Of a stretch of 64,000 nt of DNA, positions 1 to 10,896 are shown one piece after another. The DNA is taken from assembly GCA_964017155.1 (NCBI GenBank), contig OZ024854.1, forward strand, positions 50,222,324 through 50,286,323. Reading direction: 5' to 3'. The stretch comes from Oasisia sp. SBJ-2009 (lineage: Eukaryota > Annelida > Polychaeta > Sabellida > Siboglinidae). The translations under genes and the position numbers were made by a program. Within the stretch, counting starts at the first letter, position 1, and each line of letters opens with the position of its first letter. The notes below the pieces were generated by a model. It did not search any database, had not been told where the DNA came from, and saw only the letters and a list, made by a program, of their open reading frames with translations.

Positions 1-534
1 GACTCTGTCCTTCTTCTCAAGTGCCTTCCATGCAATGCCATCTTGAAGGAAGAAATCTTTTAACTTTTTTATGACATCACCAGACAGACCTCGTTTGCTC
101 GTGGGGGCGGAAGGACCTGAAACTTTCAAACCAACTTCTTTTGCTAGAGCATTAGCTACAGCCTTGCATTTTTTAGGCAAGCCTGGCAAAGAAGCACGCA
201 CTCTTTTAGATGCGTTGCCTAGGGTTTGAGCTGAACAATACGGATATGGTTGACGTTTGGCACAACTACCATCTTTAGCAGGATTTAGATACTTTCGTAG
301 ACGAGCATTTTCGTGTGTTCTGTTAGTTTCCCATTAATTCTTATTCAGCACTTGTTTGGCCTTCCGTTTTCGCAGCCTATCCTCGTCCAATTTCTGTTTG
401 TGAAGGTGTGCATCTTTAATCTGTCTTGCTCGCTTTCTAGCTTGTGTGGTTCTGTTTGTGTAAGCCCTATTTCCATGGTCTGTAAAATCAATATGAAATA
501 AATAACCACATATGATTATAGGTATATAGAACAA
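1..534 (-). pseudogene. Broken ORF of a transposon-type protein, truncated by the window edge
   Basis: The minus strand is open from 534 down to 1 except for one in-frame TAA at 336-334. The upstream part is rich in Lys and Arg (ARKRARQIKD then LDEDRLRKRKAKQ) and the downstream part continues in the same frame to the edge. The downstream part has the pattern RVRASLPGLPKKCKAV, then LAKEVGL, then a KKLKDFFLQDGI stretch and KKDRV. From memory, this resembles the LPKSP-KKK / FY-DD / PGKKD pattern of an uncharacterised repeat-associated protein family common in aquatic invertebrates. An acceptor-like TTTTACAG precedes it near 484. No catalytic domain is visible in the part present. The single stop suggests a recently dead copy; a sequencing error cannot be excluded. 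Confidence 0.45.
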
Positions 535-1596
535 GCAAAGTTAGCATCACTACTACACCAATAGATCTAGTTACTGCGTTCATAACACACAGTGAAATAT
601 ATAATATTAAATTTAAAAGTGTTTACTGAATGAAAATATAGATCATAAGATAGTTTTTGGGGAATTTGCTTAATGTGCTTATGATGATTATGATGCATGA
701 TGATAAGATGCTGTCAACACTACTATATATGTTTACCTACTAAGGCACATTAATAAACACTTTCGGTACAAGTGCATGCATTTGACAAAACAATAATTTG
801 TATTATGTTAAAAAAACTCACCTTCGTAATAAAACAGAAAGGCTGCTGAGAACATGCATGCAGTAACAATCAATCAAAATGTGTTAACCTGGCAAAAGAA
901 ACATGACAACTGCCTCTTGCCTAACATAATATGCAATACAGGAAATGGTGTCATATGGCATATGTTAATCACACTAAAAACGTTGTGTTGTTTCTTGTAG
1001 CTTCAAGGTTGTTTAGACCTTGCAGTAAACCAGCTTTGTAATTGTTGTTCATTATCAGTGTGATCCAAAGGCATTCTTCAAATGCATTTGGGCTTAGTAT
1101 GTAATTAGTTCGATACTGTTGTGCTAATGAACGTACATGGATTAATAATTGCTTTGATAATCATAATACTTATTAATATATAACGGAAATGGCAAAATAC
1201 AGATTTGGTTTTGAGTGAAGTCGGTAAGTGAAATCAGTAATTGACATTGTGTATGGTTTCGGACGTGTATTCCTATGTACGTCTGACACCAGTTTATCCA
1301 GTTAATTATTACACAATAAAGCAATTGTTTTAATTTTCTTAGTAAAACACGTGCAATTAACATTGTATCTAAGTTAGTTGGTGATTTCAACAATGCAAGA
1401 TTAACATTGTATCTGAGTTAGTGGGTGATTTCAACAACACAAGAGCTCTTGATATAAACCAATGTCCCTGTTTTGATGTCGAACGTACATTAGACACATT
1501 GCCTATTATTACCTTAATCAAACGTCAACTTAAAATACATGTTCAAGGTTTATATTAATTACATCAGTGAGTTAAGCATATGTATATAAATCAAAA
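535..1596. other. AT-rich stretch without a gene
   Basis: No credible coding exon is seen. The only structure noticed is a tandem pair of about 42 bp at 1358-1440, each copy containing ATTAACATTGTATCT followed by GTGATTTCAACAA. Confidence 0.5.
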
Positions 1597-1973
1597 CGTT
1601 TCATCTTTCATATTCAAAATCAAGATCTTTCTTTGTACCTGTAGACACTGTCGTCTGATGTTACACGTCGACTTCTTTAGTACTAATGACGAATTACGTT
1701 ATCGTGTACACATGTGGTAGCTCGTAATTGCCCTTGTCTCTGTTCATTGGTGTCTTTGTCTTTCTGATCCAGACGGCTTCCTTTATTTGCCGGGTTCTTT
1801 TGTTTGGCTCTTTATCAATGATTTTCGCTCCCTCCCTGCGGCAATGAGGGTAATTACGAGCTACTCTACGTGTACGCTAACGTAATTAGTACAGTAGTCG
1901 ACGTGTAACGCCAGACGAAAGCCTAGACAGGTAAAACGAAAGATCATGATTTTTGATATGAAAAGTGAAAACT
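1597..1973. mobile_element. Foldback / MITE-like element, about 377 bp
   Basis: The arm at 1597-1734 is the imperfect reverse complement of 1848-1973. Matching blocks in the two arms include TTACACGTCGAC, GTAGCTCGTAATT and the A-rich outer ends. The loop is about 113 bp and non-coding. The arms differ at many scattered sites, so this is an old element rather than an assembly artefact. The superfamily is unknown. Confidence 0.65.
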
Positions 1974-2767
1974 TTTAATTTGGAAAAGAACTATCCTGAG
2001 AAATGTTAGTTGCACAATGAATTATGAAATAATGTCTGCCGAAAAACAGATTAATGTGATATGTGACACTAGGGAATATTATCTTTCTTGTGATACCCTA
2101 CATGTCCAAATTTCAACATTTTCTAAAACTGACATGTTGGTTTATCTGAGTGCGGAACTGCACAGTTGCGTCCCGAAGTATTGCAAGGGTCAGTCACAAC
2201 AGCATTTCGACGTACTAAAGGTGGAAGTGCACTATGGAGCGCTAACATTGTGCACTGGATGAGCACGTCTTAAACTAAGGGGAAATGCATTGTACTGCAA
2301 GTATGCGAAGATTGCGTTGCCGCCTAATGCGTTGTGTTACCTGTCTCGCTGCCAAAGGCCTGAACCACAGATCTAGTTACGTTGATATCGGGTGCGTAGT
2401 AGACTTCCCACGGACCGCTATTATTACAGTATCGGCTGTTTATCGTAGTTGCAAATCGCATACACACACGTGGCATTTCCGACATATATATCTTCGGATA
2501 AGGTGTAATATGCAAGTTGCTATCATAATGCGCCATCATAAGTCCGATCGAGAATAGCACAGGCAAGACGATTGGCTTGGCCACGGTGAGTCGATCATTT
2601 CGCCGTATGCAGAAACTTCTCCACAGCAACACCAACAACAACCGCATTTTCTCTATTATTTCGGCTCAATCATCTGCGTAACATAAGAAAGTTACACGTG
2701 TATATGAATACTATTAATCAGCATGTGTACATGTATGTTTTTTACACGTACACACGCATTGTACATT
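1974..2767. other. No recognisable gene
   Basis: Short open frames at 2017-2262 (plus) and 2324-2647 (minus) show no domain, family resemblance or splice context and are treated as chance. Confidence 0.4.
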
Positions 2768-2769
2768 CA

Positions 2770-2835
<66 letters not shown>
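2768..2835. repeat. Compound microsatellite (CACG)n(CA)n
   Basis: A run of GCAC tetranucleotides passes directly into CA dinucleotides. The same compound repeat type recurs at 20210, 33590 and 45039. Confidence 0.95.
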
Positions 2836-2838
<3 letters not shown>

Positions 2839-4017
2839 CTAGTCTTGTGCTAAATGTTTTCCCTGTTTCCCATATGTACCTGTTCTTGCGTGTCATAAAG
2901 AGTCTACGCAGTCCATCTTCGCGTTGTCTTCTACTTTATCTTTTGAGTATTGGCTTACTAATATTTGGCTGAATATGACAGCTACACAACGCTAAATCAT
3001 AATGTGTTTTTTTGCGCTGTAGGTTATCACACCCTGGACTTATTGTATATCATGCCTCTGGACTTGTCTTGTTCTTCTTGTGATTGGTCTTTCCCTTCTA
3101 ACTTTGTTTATTGTTCCCTCGTCGTCTTTATAGGGAAACTACTATTGTCATCCATCTCTTTTTCTCTGTTGCCTGACGCTAGTAGTATTATAGGTTGAAA
3201 TGATGATATGGTGGAGGGTTTGGCGCAGCGAGGAGGGGAGGCAACAAGGTCAAAGTTCACACAGCACCCCTGGTGGATAGGTTGTAAACTACAAACTAGG
3301 TCAAATAACAAGTGACGCCCCACGCGGATATGTCGAGAACTGTTACGGTAAGAATTCGAGTTTTGTCTAAAAGGTCACAGGTCATGTAGTTCCCTCAGAC
3401 GTATAGGTGATGAAAAACTGCCACTCCTGGCAGATTGGTTATAACCTACTACTCCCAAAATTCGCGTGTATTATTTTAAAACTAGGTCCACAAATTGTCA
3501 AAGGGTAAGTTAAGACCCTGATGGAGATGTCATCAAATACACAATTTAGTAAAGGTCAAACATCAACGTCAGCGTTAAGGTCAAATGTCATGATCACGTT
3601 CGGCACGTAGGCCACTTGGGTCACGTTCTTCATGTAAGTCACCTATGCATCATTGCATGTGCGCAATGTTAGAATTAATTATGTATCTCTACCGAGAATA
3701 TGTAATAGATAAACATAATTGCGCATGCGCAATGTTACAATTTTCTATCTACCTTATGCACTATGCAATATTATAACAGTGAGCTAATGCAACTGGAGAG
3801 GAGTGGAGTTGACGAAGGTCAGAAGTTATAAATTACTGCGTCTTATTTTCAAACTACGCTAAATAGAACCCCAATGCAGCGCCCTATGCAGTGTTCCCTC
3901 TACTGGTAATTAGGTTGTGAACTACAAATATACGTACAATAAAGCTACATTTTCTGTCTTCCGGAAATAGATAATCCATTTAGGTCATTGGGCGTGCGCA
4001 ATGTTATATTTTCTATC
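2836..4017. other. Non-coding stretch with dispersed short repeats
   Basis: No credible gene. TGCGCAATGTTA occurs three times (near 3659, 3727 and 3995), each followed within about 15 bases by an AT-rich sequence; in the last two this ends in TTTTCTATCT. Confidence 0.5.
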
Positions 4018-4052
4018 TTGGCGGGAGGGAATTGGCGGGAACATTGGCGGGA
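4018..4052. promoter_or_regulatory. Three clustered E2F-like sites
   Basis: TTGGCGGGA occurs at 4018-4026, 4032-4040 and 4044-4052. This is close to the E2F/DP consensus TTTSSCGC read as TTGGCGGGA. The cluster lies upstream of the duplicated region preceding the LINE ORF1, so it could belong to a LINE 5' promoter or to unique flank. Function is inference. Confidence 0.35.
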
Positions 4053-4112
4053 GCAGATGTTTCAATTTGGTGGTGCATAAAAGTTGAAAAACAAGAGGAA
4101 ATATTGACTGAT

Positions 4113-4630
4113 AAGTATTATTCTTATGTGAAGATTATTCATAAAGTAGTACTAGACATATATTGGGTATTAGTTTAGTTAAAAGTTTGTCAGTTAACAG
4201 TATTTTTGAGCAGATTAGCATCGTGGGTGATAATAAGAACATGTTATCATGTACATGTAAAGCGCCCTGAATAGTTTTTAAGCTAGATTTGGCGCTATAT
4301 AAGTTTATTTTATTTATTTATTTTATTTAATAGGGTAATTTAGCCTTCGACAAGTGTGTAAACAAGAGTTAGCAAAACTTATTATTTGATAGAATATTTA
4401 ACAGATAAAGTAATCAGCATAACATCTACAGTATTATTCTTATGTGAAGATTATTAATCAAGTTTTGGTAAAAGTTTGTTAGTTAAAAGTATTTTTGAGC
4501 AGATTAGCATAGTGGGTGATAATAGGGTAATCTAGCCTTCGACAAGTTTGTTTACAAGATTGAGCAAATCTGATTATTTGATAGAATATATAACATATAA
4601 AATAACAAGCATAACAGCTACATACGTAAG
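4113..4630 (+). repeat. Tandem duplication upstream of the LINE, one copy carrying an insertion
   Basis: Copy A (about 4113-4424) and copy B (about 4432-4630) share TATTATTCTTATGTGAAG, GAGCAGATTAGCAT, GTGGGTGATAATA and GGGTAAT-TAGCCTTCGACAAG in the same order. Copy A also has about 93 bp inserted between GATAATA and GGGTAAT. The array sits directly 5' of the LINE ORF1, as monomer repeats do in some LINE 5' UTRs; that reading is inference. Confidence 0.7.
4238..4330 (+). mobile_element. SINE/LINE 3'-tail insertion
   Basis: The insertion contains AAAGCGCC followed by TTTGGCGCTATATAA and ends in repeated TTTATTTTATTTA. This is the typical 3' end shared by many invertebrate SINEs and L2/CR1-type LINEs. 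It interrupts copy A of the tandem duplication; copy B shows the empty site. A short AATA duplication is visible at the borders. Confidence 0.65.
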
Positions 4631-4874
4631 ATAATACTTTGATCAGGTAGCATTGTTATTAACAAAATAAGCAAGCTTTTTAGTAGAAACCTTAGAGTAG
4701 TTTATGCAGGTAGTGTCCATCGTATCCGCTAGGGAACTGTACCAGTAAATACCACATTTGTCAGTTGTGTATAACATAAAGTGAGCTGCAGTTACTGTCC
4801 ACATAAAACAGCCTTTCTAAAGACTAAATTGGTATACCGACTGAGTAAATTTTGAGTACCTGGGTAGTCATAAT

Positions 4875-6020
4875 ATGGCCCCTTGCAAGCGGCAAGCGAA
4901 GGCAAGGAGGCACCTAGTGTGTGACTATTGTCACAGCTTTGTAGATTTTGCTCTATCCGGATGCACAAAGTCATGGGCTGAGACAATGGAGGAAGACTTT
5001 ACTTTCCAGTGCACAAGGTGTTTGAAAGTGGAATGTCTTACATCAGAGTTAGCTAGGCTAACCGATATTGTGAAGGGGATGGAGATGAGAATAACCAAAG
5101 AGACAGATGGAAGAGGTCGGAAGGAGCAATGCAGTGACAAGAAGGGTGAGGACAGTATACTGAGAGGAGGGAGGGCGAGTGCAAGGAAAGCAAATGGAGA
5201 AAGAACAAGTGAAAACATGGCATGCAGGAAGGTGACAGGGGAGAAAGTGACAGTAGATGAGGGGGTGACAATGGGACAGGAGATGATAGAAGCAGATGCG
5301 ACAGGAGCAAAGACGAAGGGAAAAAAGGAACTGAGAGTAGATGTGACCAGACGGAAGTCAATAACAAGGATGGTGTCATGAAGAAAAGAGGCAGGAAAGA
5401 AAGGAACAGAGAAAGCGGCAGGGGGAAAAGCCAGCAACCAGGGAGATGCAAAACGGAGGAGTTACTCTGAAGCAGTGATTGAGGGGGCATTGAGAACAGA
5501 AAGGGTGTTTATGGGCGACTCAATTTTGCGAAAGACGGACAAGACGTTAAGTAAAGGAGAAGATGTTGTTGTTTGTCTTCCAGGCGCTCGGATAGAGCAT
5601 GTGACAGATAGGGTAGAGAACGTGTTGGGGCATGGCCAGGGAGGATCTATATTAGTACATGTAGGGACGAACAATGCAGACAGGGAGGGGACAACTAGAA
5701 TAGTGCAAAGATACAGACAGTTGGTAGGGAAACTGAAGAAGACAAGAGTTGAACAGATTATTCTCTCAGGAATCTTGCCAGTAATCGGAGGAAGGGGAGC
5801 AACCTATAGAAATTGCAAGAGGATGGCAATCAATGCTCTGGTGGTGCAGATGTGTGAGGAGGAAGGGGTTGGATTCTTGGATTTGTGGGGGCGCTTTGTT
5901 GGGAAGGAGGACATGTACGTGAGAGATGGCCTCCATCTAAGCCGAAAGGGCGCATTAGTTTTCTCTGAGAACCTGCTTCAATCTATGGACAGTGGAACAG
6001 GTTGCAATTATTTAAACTAG
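4875..6020 (+). pseudogene. LINE ORF1: PHD-like zinc finger plus SGNH esterase, one in-frame stop
   Basis: The start ATG at 4875 opens a frame running to TAG at 6018-6020, broken by a single TGA at 5379-5381; the two halves are in the same frame (about 381 codons). Residues 15-60 carry a Cys/His-rich finger (CDYCHSF, then FQCTRCLKVEC). The middle is Lys/Glu/Gly-rich. The C-terminal half is an SGNH/GDSL-type esterase: GDSIL (block I), VHVGTNN (Asn block) and DGLHLS (catalytic Asp-x-x-His region). CR1 ORF1 esterases are thought to act on lipids or membranes during retrotransposition; the exact role is unsettled. Its end overlaps the start of ORF2 by about 19 nt. Confidence 0.85.
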
Positions 6021-8841
6021 ATTCGCAGGGGGGATTCACAGAGAAGCCAAATACTGGAGGCACAGATAAGGACAGCACAGCTAAAACGGCAAAGAACAGT
6101 CTGGAAAACTCTACAACATTTGGTTATAAATGTGTGTGTTTAAATGCAAGGAGCATAGTAAACAAAAGAAATGAACTAAACATTATGGTAGAAGATAATG
6201 ACCCTCACATAATAGGTATAACTGAATCTTGGGCCATCCCCGATATATCAGATGCCGAATTAGGAATGACAGGATATGTCATGTTTAGGAAAGATAGAAT
6301 AGGGAGAAGGGGAGGTGGCGTTATTTTATATATTAAAGAATCCATTCAGGCTTACGAAATAAAATTAGAAAAACAAGCAGAATGTGAAGAAGCTGTGTGG
6401 TGTAACATAGTTACAGGAAACTCAACATTAACTGTTGGGCTAGTTTATCGAAGTCCAAACATAAGCACAGATGAGAATGAGAAAATACAAAACGCTATAA
6501 AGGAAGTCAGTAAACGGGACTGTAATTATGGGGGATTTTAACCATGGGCGTATACAGTGGAAATCTCAACAGAGTACTGGGAGTGAAGATCAAAAGTTTT
6601 TAAATTTAGTACAAAACAGTTTCCTTACTCAACATGTGTTAGAACCAACCAGGGGTGAGAACGTATTGGACATAGTTTTGAGCTCACAGAAGGAATTTAT
6701 TGATAATGTCAGGATATGTGAGCCACTGGGGTGTAGTGATCACAACCAGATATATTTTATCATCAAAGTAAAAGGAGAACAGAATCGTAAAATACGGTAC
6801 ATGAAAAAATTTCACAAAGGAAGATATAAGGACATGAGGAAACATTTAGCAAAGATAGACTGGAATAACACACTGGAGAATAAGACAGCAACAGAATGTT
6901 GGAATATCTTAAAGAGGGAAATTGACTGCATTGAAAAAACAAAAACAGGGGAAACGGTCAAAAAAGAAACACTTATCAAAAGAAGCCATTAGAAAAATCA
7001 AATACAAACAAATGATGTGGAAGACATATAGACATAATGGAAGTGAAGAAGACTATGCCATTTATAAAGAAGCACTTAACCAAGCTACAGCTGAAATTAG
7101 AAATTCAAAGAGAAGCTATGAACAAAAATTAGCTTTTAATATAAAACATGACAGCAAGAGTTTGTATGCGTATGTTCGAAGTAAACAGAAAGTTCAGGAT
7201 AAGGTAGGACCTCTAGAAGGTAGTGATGGAAACATAATAACAGAGGGATTCTTAATGGCAGAAAACCTAAATGAATACTTTAGTTCGGTGTTCACCAGGG
7301 AAGATACTAGTGCATTACCAGTACCAGAGACTAAATTTGAAGGGAGAGAGTCAGACTATTTAGGACAACTAATTGTAACACCAAAAATGGTAGCTAAGAA
7401 AATAAGGGATATGAAGGAAAATAAGTCACCTGGAGTGGATGGGATTCCTCCCAAATTACTACTGGAAATTGTAGAACAAATCAGCATACCACTTGCAAAA
7501 GTGTTCAATTTGTCAATAGAGGAAGGAGTAGTTCCATTAGAATGGAAAGAAGCAAACACCATACCATTATTTAAAAAAGGATCAAGAAGCAAGTCAGAGA
7601 ACTATAGACCAGTTAGTTTAACATCGGTGGTTTGCAAACTATTAGAAAGACTAATTAAAGATCACTTGGTTGATTTTCTTGTTAAAAATAACTTGATTAA
7701 CCCATCTCAACATGGGTTTCTAAAAGCGAGGTCATGCTTAACAAATATCTTATGTTTTTTGGAAGATGTCACAAAGTGGGTAGACGAGGGATCACCAGTA
7801 GATATAATATACTTAGATTTAAAAAAAGCCTTTGACAAAGTGCCACATCAAAGATTACTACTTAAACTAAAGGCACATGGCATAGGCAATGTTATGATTA
7901 ACTGGATAGAAAAATGGCTCATTGATAGAAGACAAAGAGTGGTAGTTGATGGGGAGGTTTCAAACTGGAAATCGGTTTTGAGTGGAGTACCGCAGGGATC
8001 AGTATTGGGACCTATTTTGTTCTTAATATATATCAATGATTTGGACGATACAAAAGTGTTTAGAAAAATTAAAAGTGATGCAGATAGACAGCAATTACAA
8101 GATGATCTAAATAAGTTGAACGAATGGTCTGATAAGTGGCAAATGCTGTTTAATTATGGGAAGTGTAAGTGCCTCCACACAGGACATGGAAATGAAGATG
8201 CACAATATACAATGGGTGATACTGTACTAAATACTACCGTAAAGGAAAAGGACTTAGGGTTAACTATTAGTGCTGATATGAAGGTATCAGAACAGTGTGC
8301 AATTGCAGCAGCAAAGGGAAACCAAATTCTTGGATTAATTAGGCGAAATATAGTGTACAAGGAAAAAGAACTAATAATACCGCTGTACAAAACAATAGTT
8401 AGGCCTCATTTAGAATATTGCATACAGGCATGGAGGCCATATTGCAAGAAGGATATTGATATACTAGAAAGAGTACAAAGAAGAGCAACCAAAATGATAC
8501 AAACACTCAGGAATATTAGTTATGAAATGCGTCTAAAAGAATGTGGATTAACAACACTAGAAACCAGGAGATTGAGAGGAGATCAGATAGAAGTTTTTGA
8601 AATATTGAATGGGTATGAAAATATTGACAGAAATATTTTTGTCTCTGTTAAGGAAGAGAGAAGGACTAGAGGACATGGAATTACATTAGCAAAGAAGCAG
8701 TGTAGACTAGATATTAGAAAATTTTCACAAAGAACAGTAAATGAATGGAACAGATTATCGGCTGATTGTGTAGGTGCTAGTAGTGTTAATATGTTTAAAA
8801 ATAAAATTGACATGTACCTAAGAAGGGCTGGGTACATTTAG
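6002..8841 (+). pseudogene. LINE ORF2: AP endonuclease and reverse transcriptase, frameshifted
   Basis: An APE-type endonuclease spans about 6120-6780: LNARSIVNKRNEL, ITESW, GGGVILYIK, GLVYRSP, MGDFNH and the catalytic SDHNQI. A frameshift lies near 6530 and a second in an A-rich run near 6950-6990. The RT spans about 7420-8400: KSPGVDGIPPKLL, NYRPVSLTSVVCKLLERL, QHGFLKARSCLTN, IYLDLKKAFDKVPH, GVPQGSVLGPILFLIYINDL. The expected FADD box is damaged: INDL is joined directly to DDTKVF, so residues including the aromatic and Ala of the box are missing. The C-terminal part (LGLTIS, RPHLEYCIQAW, ERVQRRATK) is intact to the TAG at 8841. EN nicks the target DNA and RT copies the RNA at the nick; this copy can do neither as it stands. 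Confidence 0.88.
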
Positions 8842-8957
8842 TTAGATAGGTTGGACTCTCGATAAGCCAAAGGGCTTCCTTGTCCACCTGCCATCTAGGG
8901 TTGATTCTCTAGGTGGCAATCTTGTTAAATCTTGTTAAATCTTGTTAAATCTTCCAG

Positions 8958-9435
8958 GCAATATAAAATAGTAGATCACATTTTTCACCATGTTCGGAAC
9001 CTTAAATTATGTTCCTCATATAGTCCAGCTGTCATATAACAAAGGCTAAGCGGATTTTAGTCGGTTTACAACGAATTCGCGACTTCAATGTGCCACACTA
9101 TTCCTCATACGGTTGTATCAACAGTACAAGGAAATACAGTATCAGTGAGCTGTCTTTTTGTTACCGTTTATATCGGCCAGAGAACTGAAACAGTGGTCCA
9201 GTAGATTCGTTAAAATTAACAGCCTCAATGCGGATGCCAGACAACCGGGCTGGGTTGACTTAACCATGAAAACGACCTCCAACAGCCGCAAAACGTGTCC
9301 TCACATATCTTACATACACATACAAACACTACGTTACAAACAAAATTCTCTTGCATTCCTCTAACGAAGAAGAATAACAAAACAAACGTGCAGATCTCTA
9401 CGGCAACTTCTTCGGCGGCCGCCGTTACCGTAAAT
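8958..9435. other. Non-coding spacer between the LINE and the inverted-repeat element
   Basis: No gene or strong repeat is recognised. Confidence 0.4.
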
Positions 9436-10309
9436 TAAATCGCTATATAAGTTAGCTTTACTCAACATATTTTCTTTAGACGACGCGTTTCTACGCGCGA
9501 ATAATTATAAATGTCACTTACAATAAGAAGAATACTACCCACAGATAATATTTCCAAAATAAATAATAAAAACAAATGTGTATATGCAATTAACTAAACT
9601 GACCTACTAGTAATAAAAATACCATACATATTCCATAACAACAGTAGGGATAAATGAATGTAATAATAAAAATTGTAAAATTATTTTAAAGTAATTACGA
9701 CGTAACAAATATGTTCATTCATCACATACACACATATTATGCATACTAAAATATTACTAAAACTATTTTTCTATTTATGAATACTATTTCCACCACCAGA
9801 TATTTAATAATTTTGGACAACACTTTATATTAAGTAGCGGAACAATAAATCATTGAAATTTAACAGAATATGGACACTATATGGGAAAAATATGATAGAA
9901 GAAAAAGAAGGTTTCGTTGCATTTACAATAATAATAATATGTTATTGTTTTAGTTATTATTGTTAAACACATCGCTTATATAATATAATCTTGCGTGCTC
10001 GCAGCACACGCGGGACGTTCGTGTAAATATTGTTAAAACAAGAATGTGACATCGTCGAACAAAACGTAATTTCCGTACCTATACATTATATTTCGGGCGA
10101 TAAGATGAGTAAATCAACAGACTTTAGGCTCTACAGTCACTTTCGTTTCTCTTGTGCCTTCGATGTGTAGCTACTTCTGCAGGACAAACGAACACATTTT
10201 CTAGTTGGCTAGAAATCAAGAGTATCGAAATATGTTTACAAGAGCGGGCTTTCGATTGGCTGCAATCTCTGTCGGCGACATTCATGAAAATGTGCATATT
10301 TAAGAAGCT

Positions 10310-10600
10310 GAAGGCAAATCGTGTTAATTTATGGCATACATGCTATTTAGGGGTATTGAGGGGTGCTGAGCTCGAATCTGCTGTATGCCCAGCTCAAAAA
10401 TGGCTCATAAGCCCGAAAAAATGAAAAATCCAAGATGGCCACCACCGCCGTGCTAAAATTCGTAAATGTTCATATCTTTTTTACTAAGCATGGTAGAAAC
10501 ATGAATAAAGTGTGTTTTTGTATGTTATCTAATATGTTAAATGCAATGCAATACTCAAATATGTAATAAAATAAATACAAACTACAAAAAATCGAAATTG
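10310..10600 (+). repeat. Inner inverted arm, left copy
   Basis: The reverse complement of 18070-18345 at roughly 75-85 percent by eye. It includes AAAATCCAAGATGGCC-type sequence and GAATTCGTAAATG-like matches. The open frame at 10152-10424 overlaps it and is not considered coding. Confidence 0.75.
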
Positions 10601-10896
10601 TTGAAAGAAATTTGATTTTTAAGAATGAACAATTCTTCAAGCAGGTAACAACAACTACCTTTATTTTTCTATCTCTCACACGAACAAAAAGAACCCACTT
10701 GGTTTAATTACATAACACACACATATTTATGAAGTGATCTTCATATCATATATGATGATATATACATATATTTGTATACATATAGTTATACAGGTCTCAT
10801 GATATGAAACATTATATTTAACAATTAATATCAACATACACCCAAACTTGATCAAACGCGTTTTCAGGTTGTTTACATTGCGGCCCATGTGAGAAT

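Larger units (their letters stand above)
4640..8957 (+). mobile_element. CR1-type non-LTR retrotransposon, near full length but inactive
   Basis: The order is 5' UTR, ORF1 with an esterase domain, overlapping ORF2 with endonuclease and reverse transcriptase, and a short 3' UTR ending in about three copies of CTTGTTAAAT (8921-8955). Terminal short tandem repeats instead of poly(A), together with a PHD-like plus SGNH-esterase ORF1, are hallmarks of CR1-group LINEs. The 5' boundary is uncertain. Lesions seen are one stop in ORF1, two frameshifts in ORF2 and a deletion across the RT catalytic centre, so it cannot move by itself. Confidence 0.85.

Noticed and set aside
2017..2262. 81-codon plus frame
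   Set aside because: No domain, no splice context, expected by chance at this composition.
4931..5490. Minus-strand Ser/Phe/Leu-rich frames
   Set aside because: Antisense shadow of the purine-rich LINE ORF1.
9148..9300. Possible pogo/Tigger-like end
   Set aside because: Only vague similarity and no matching inverted end; not supportable.
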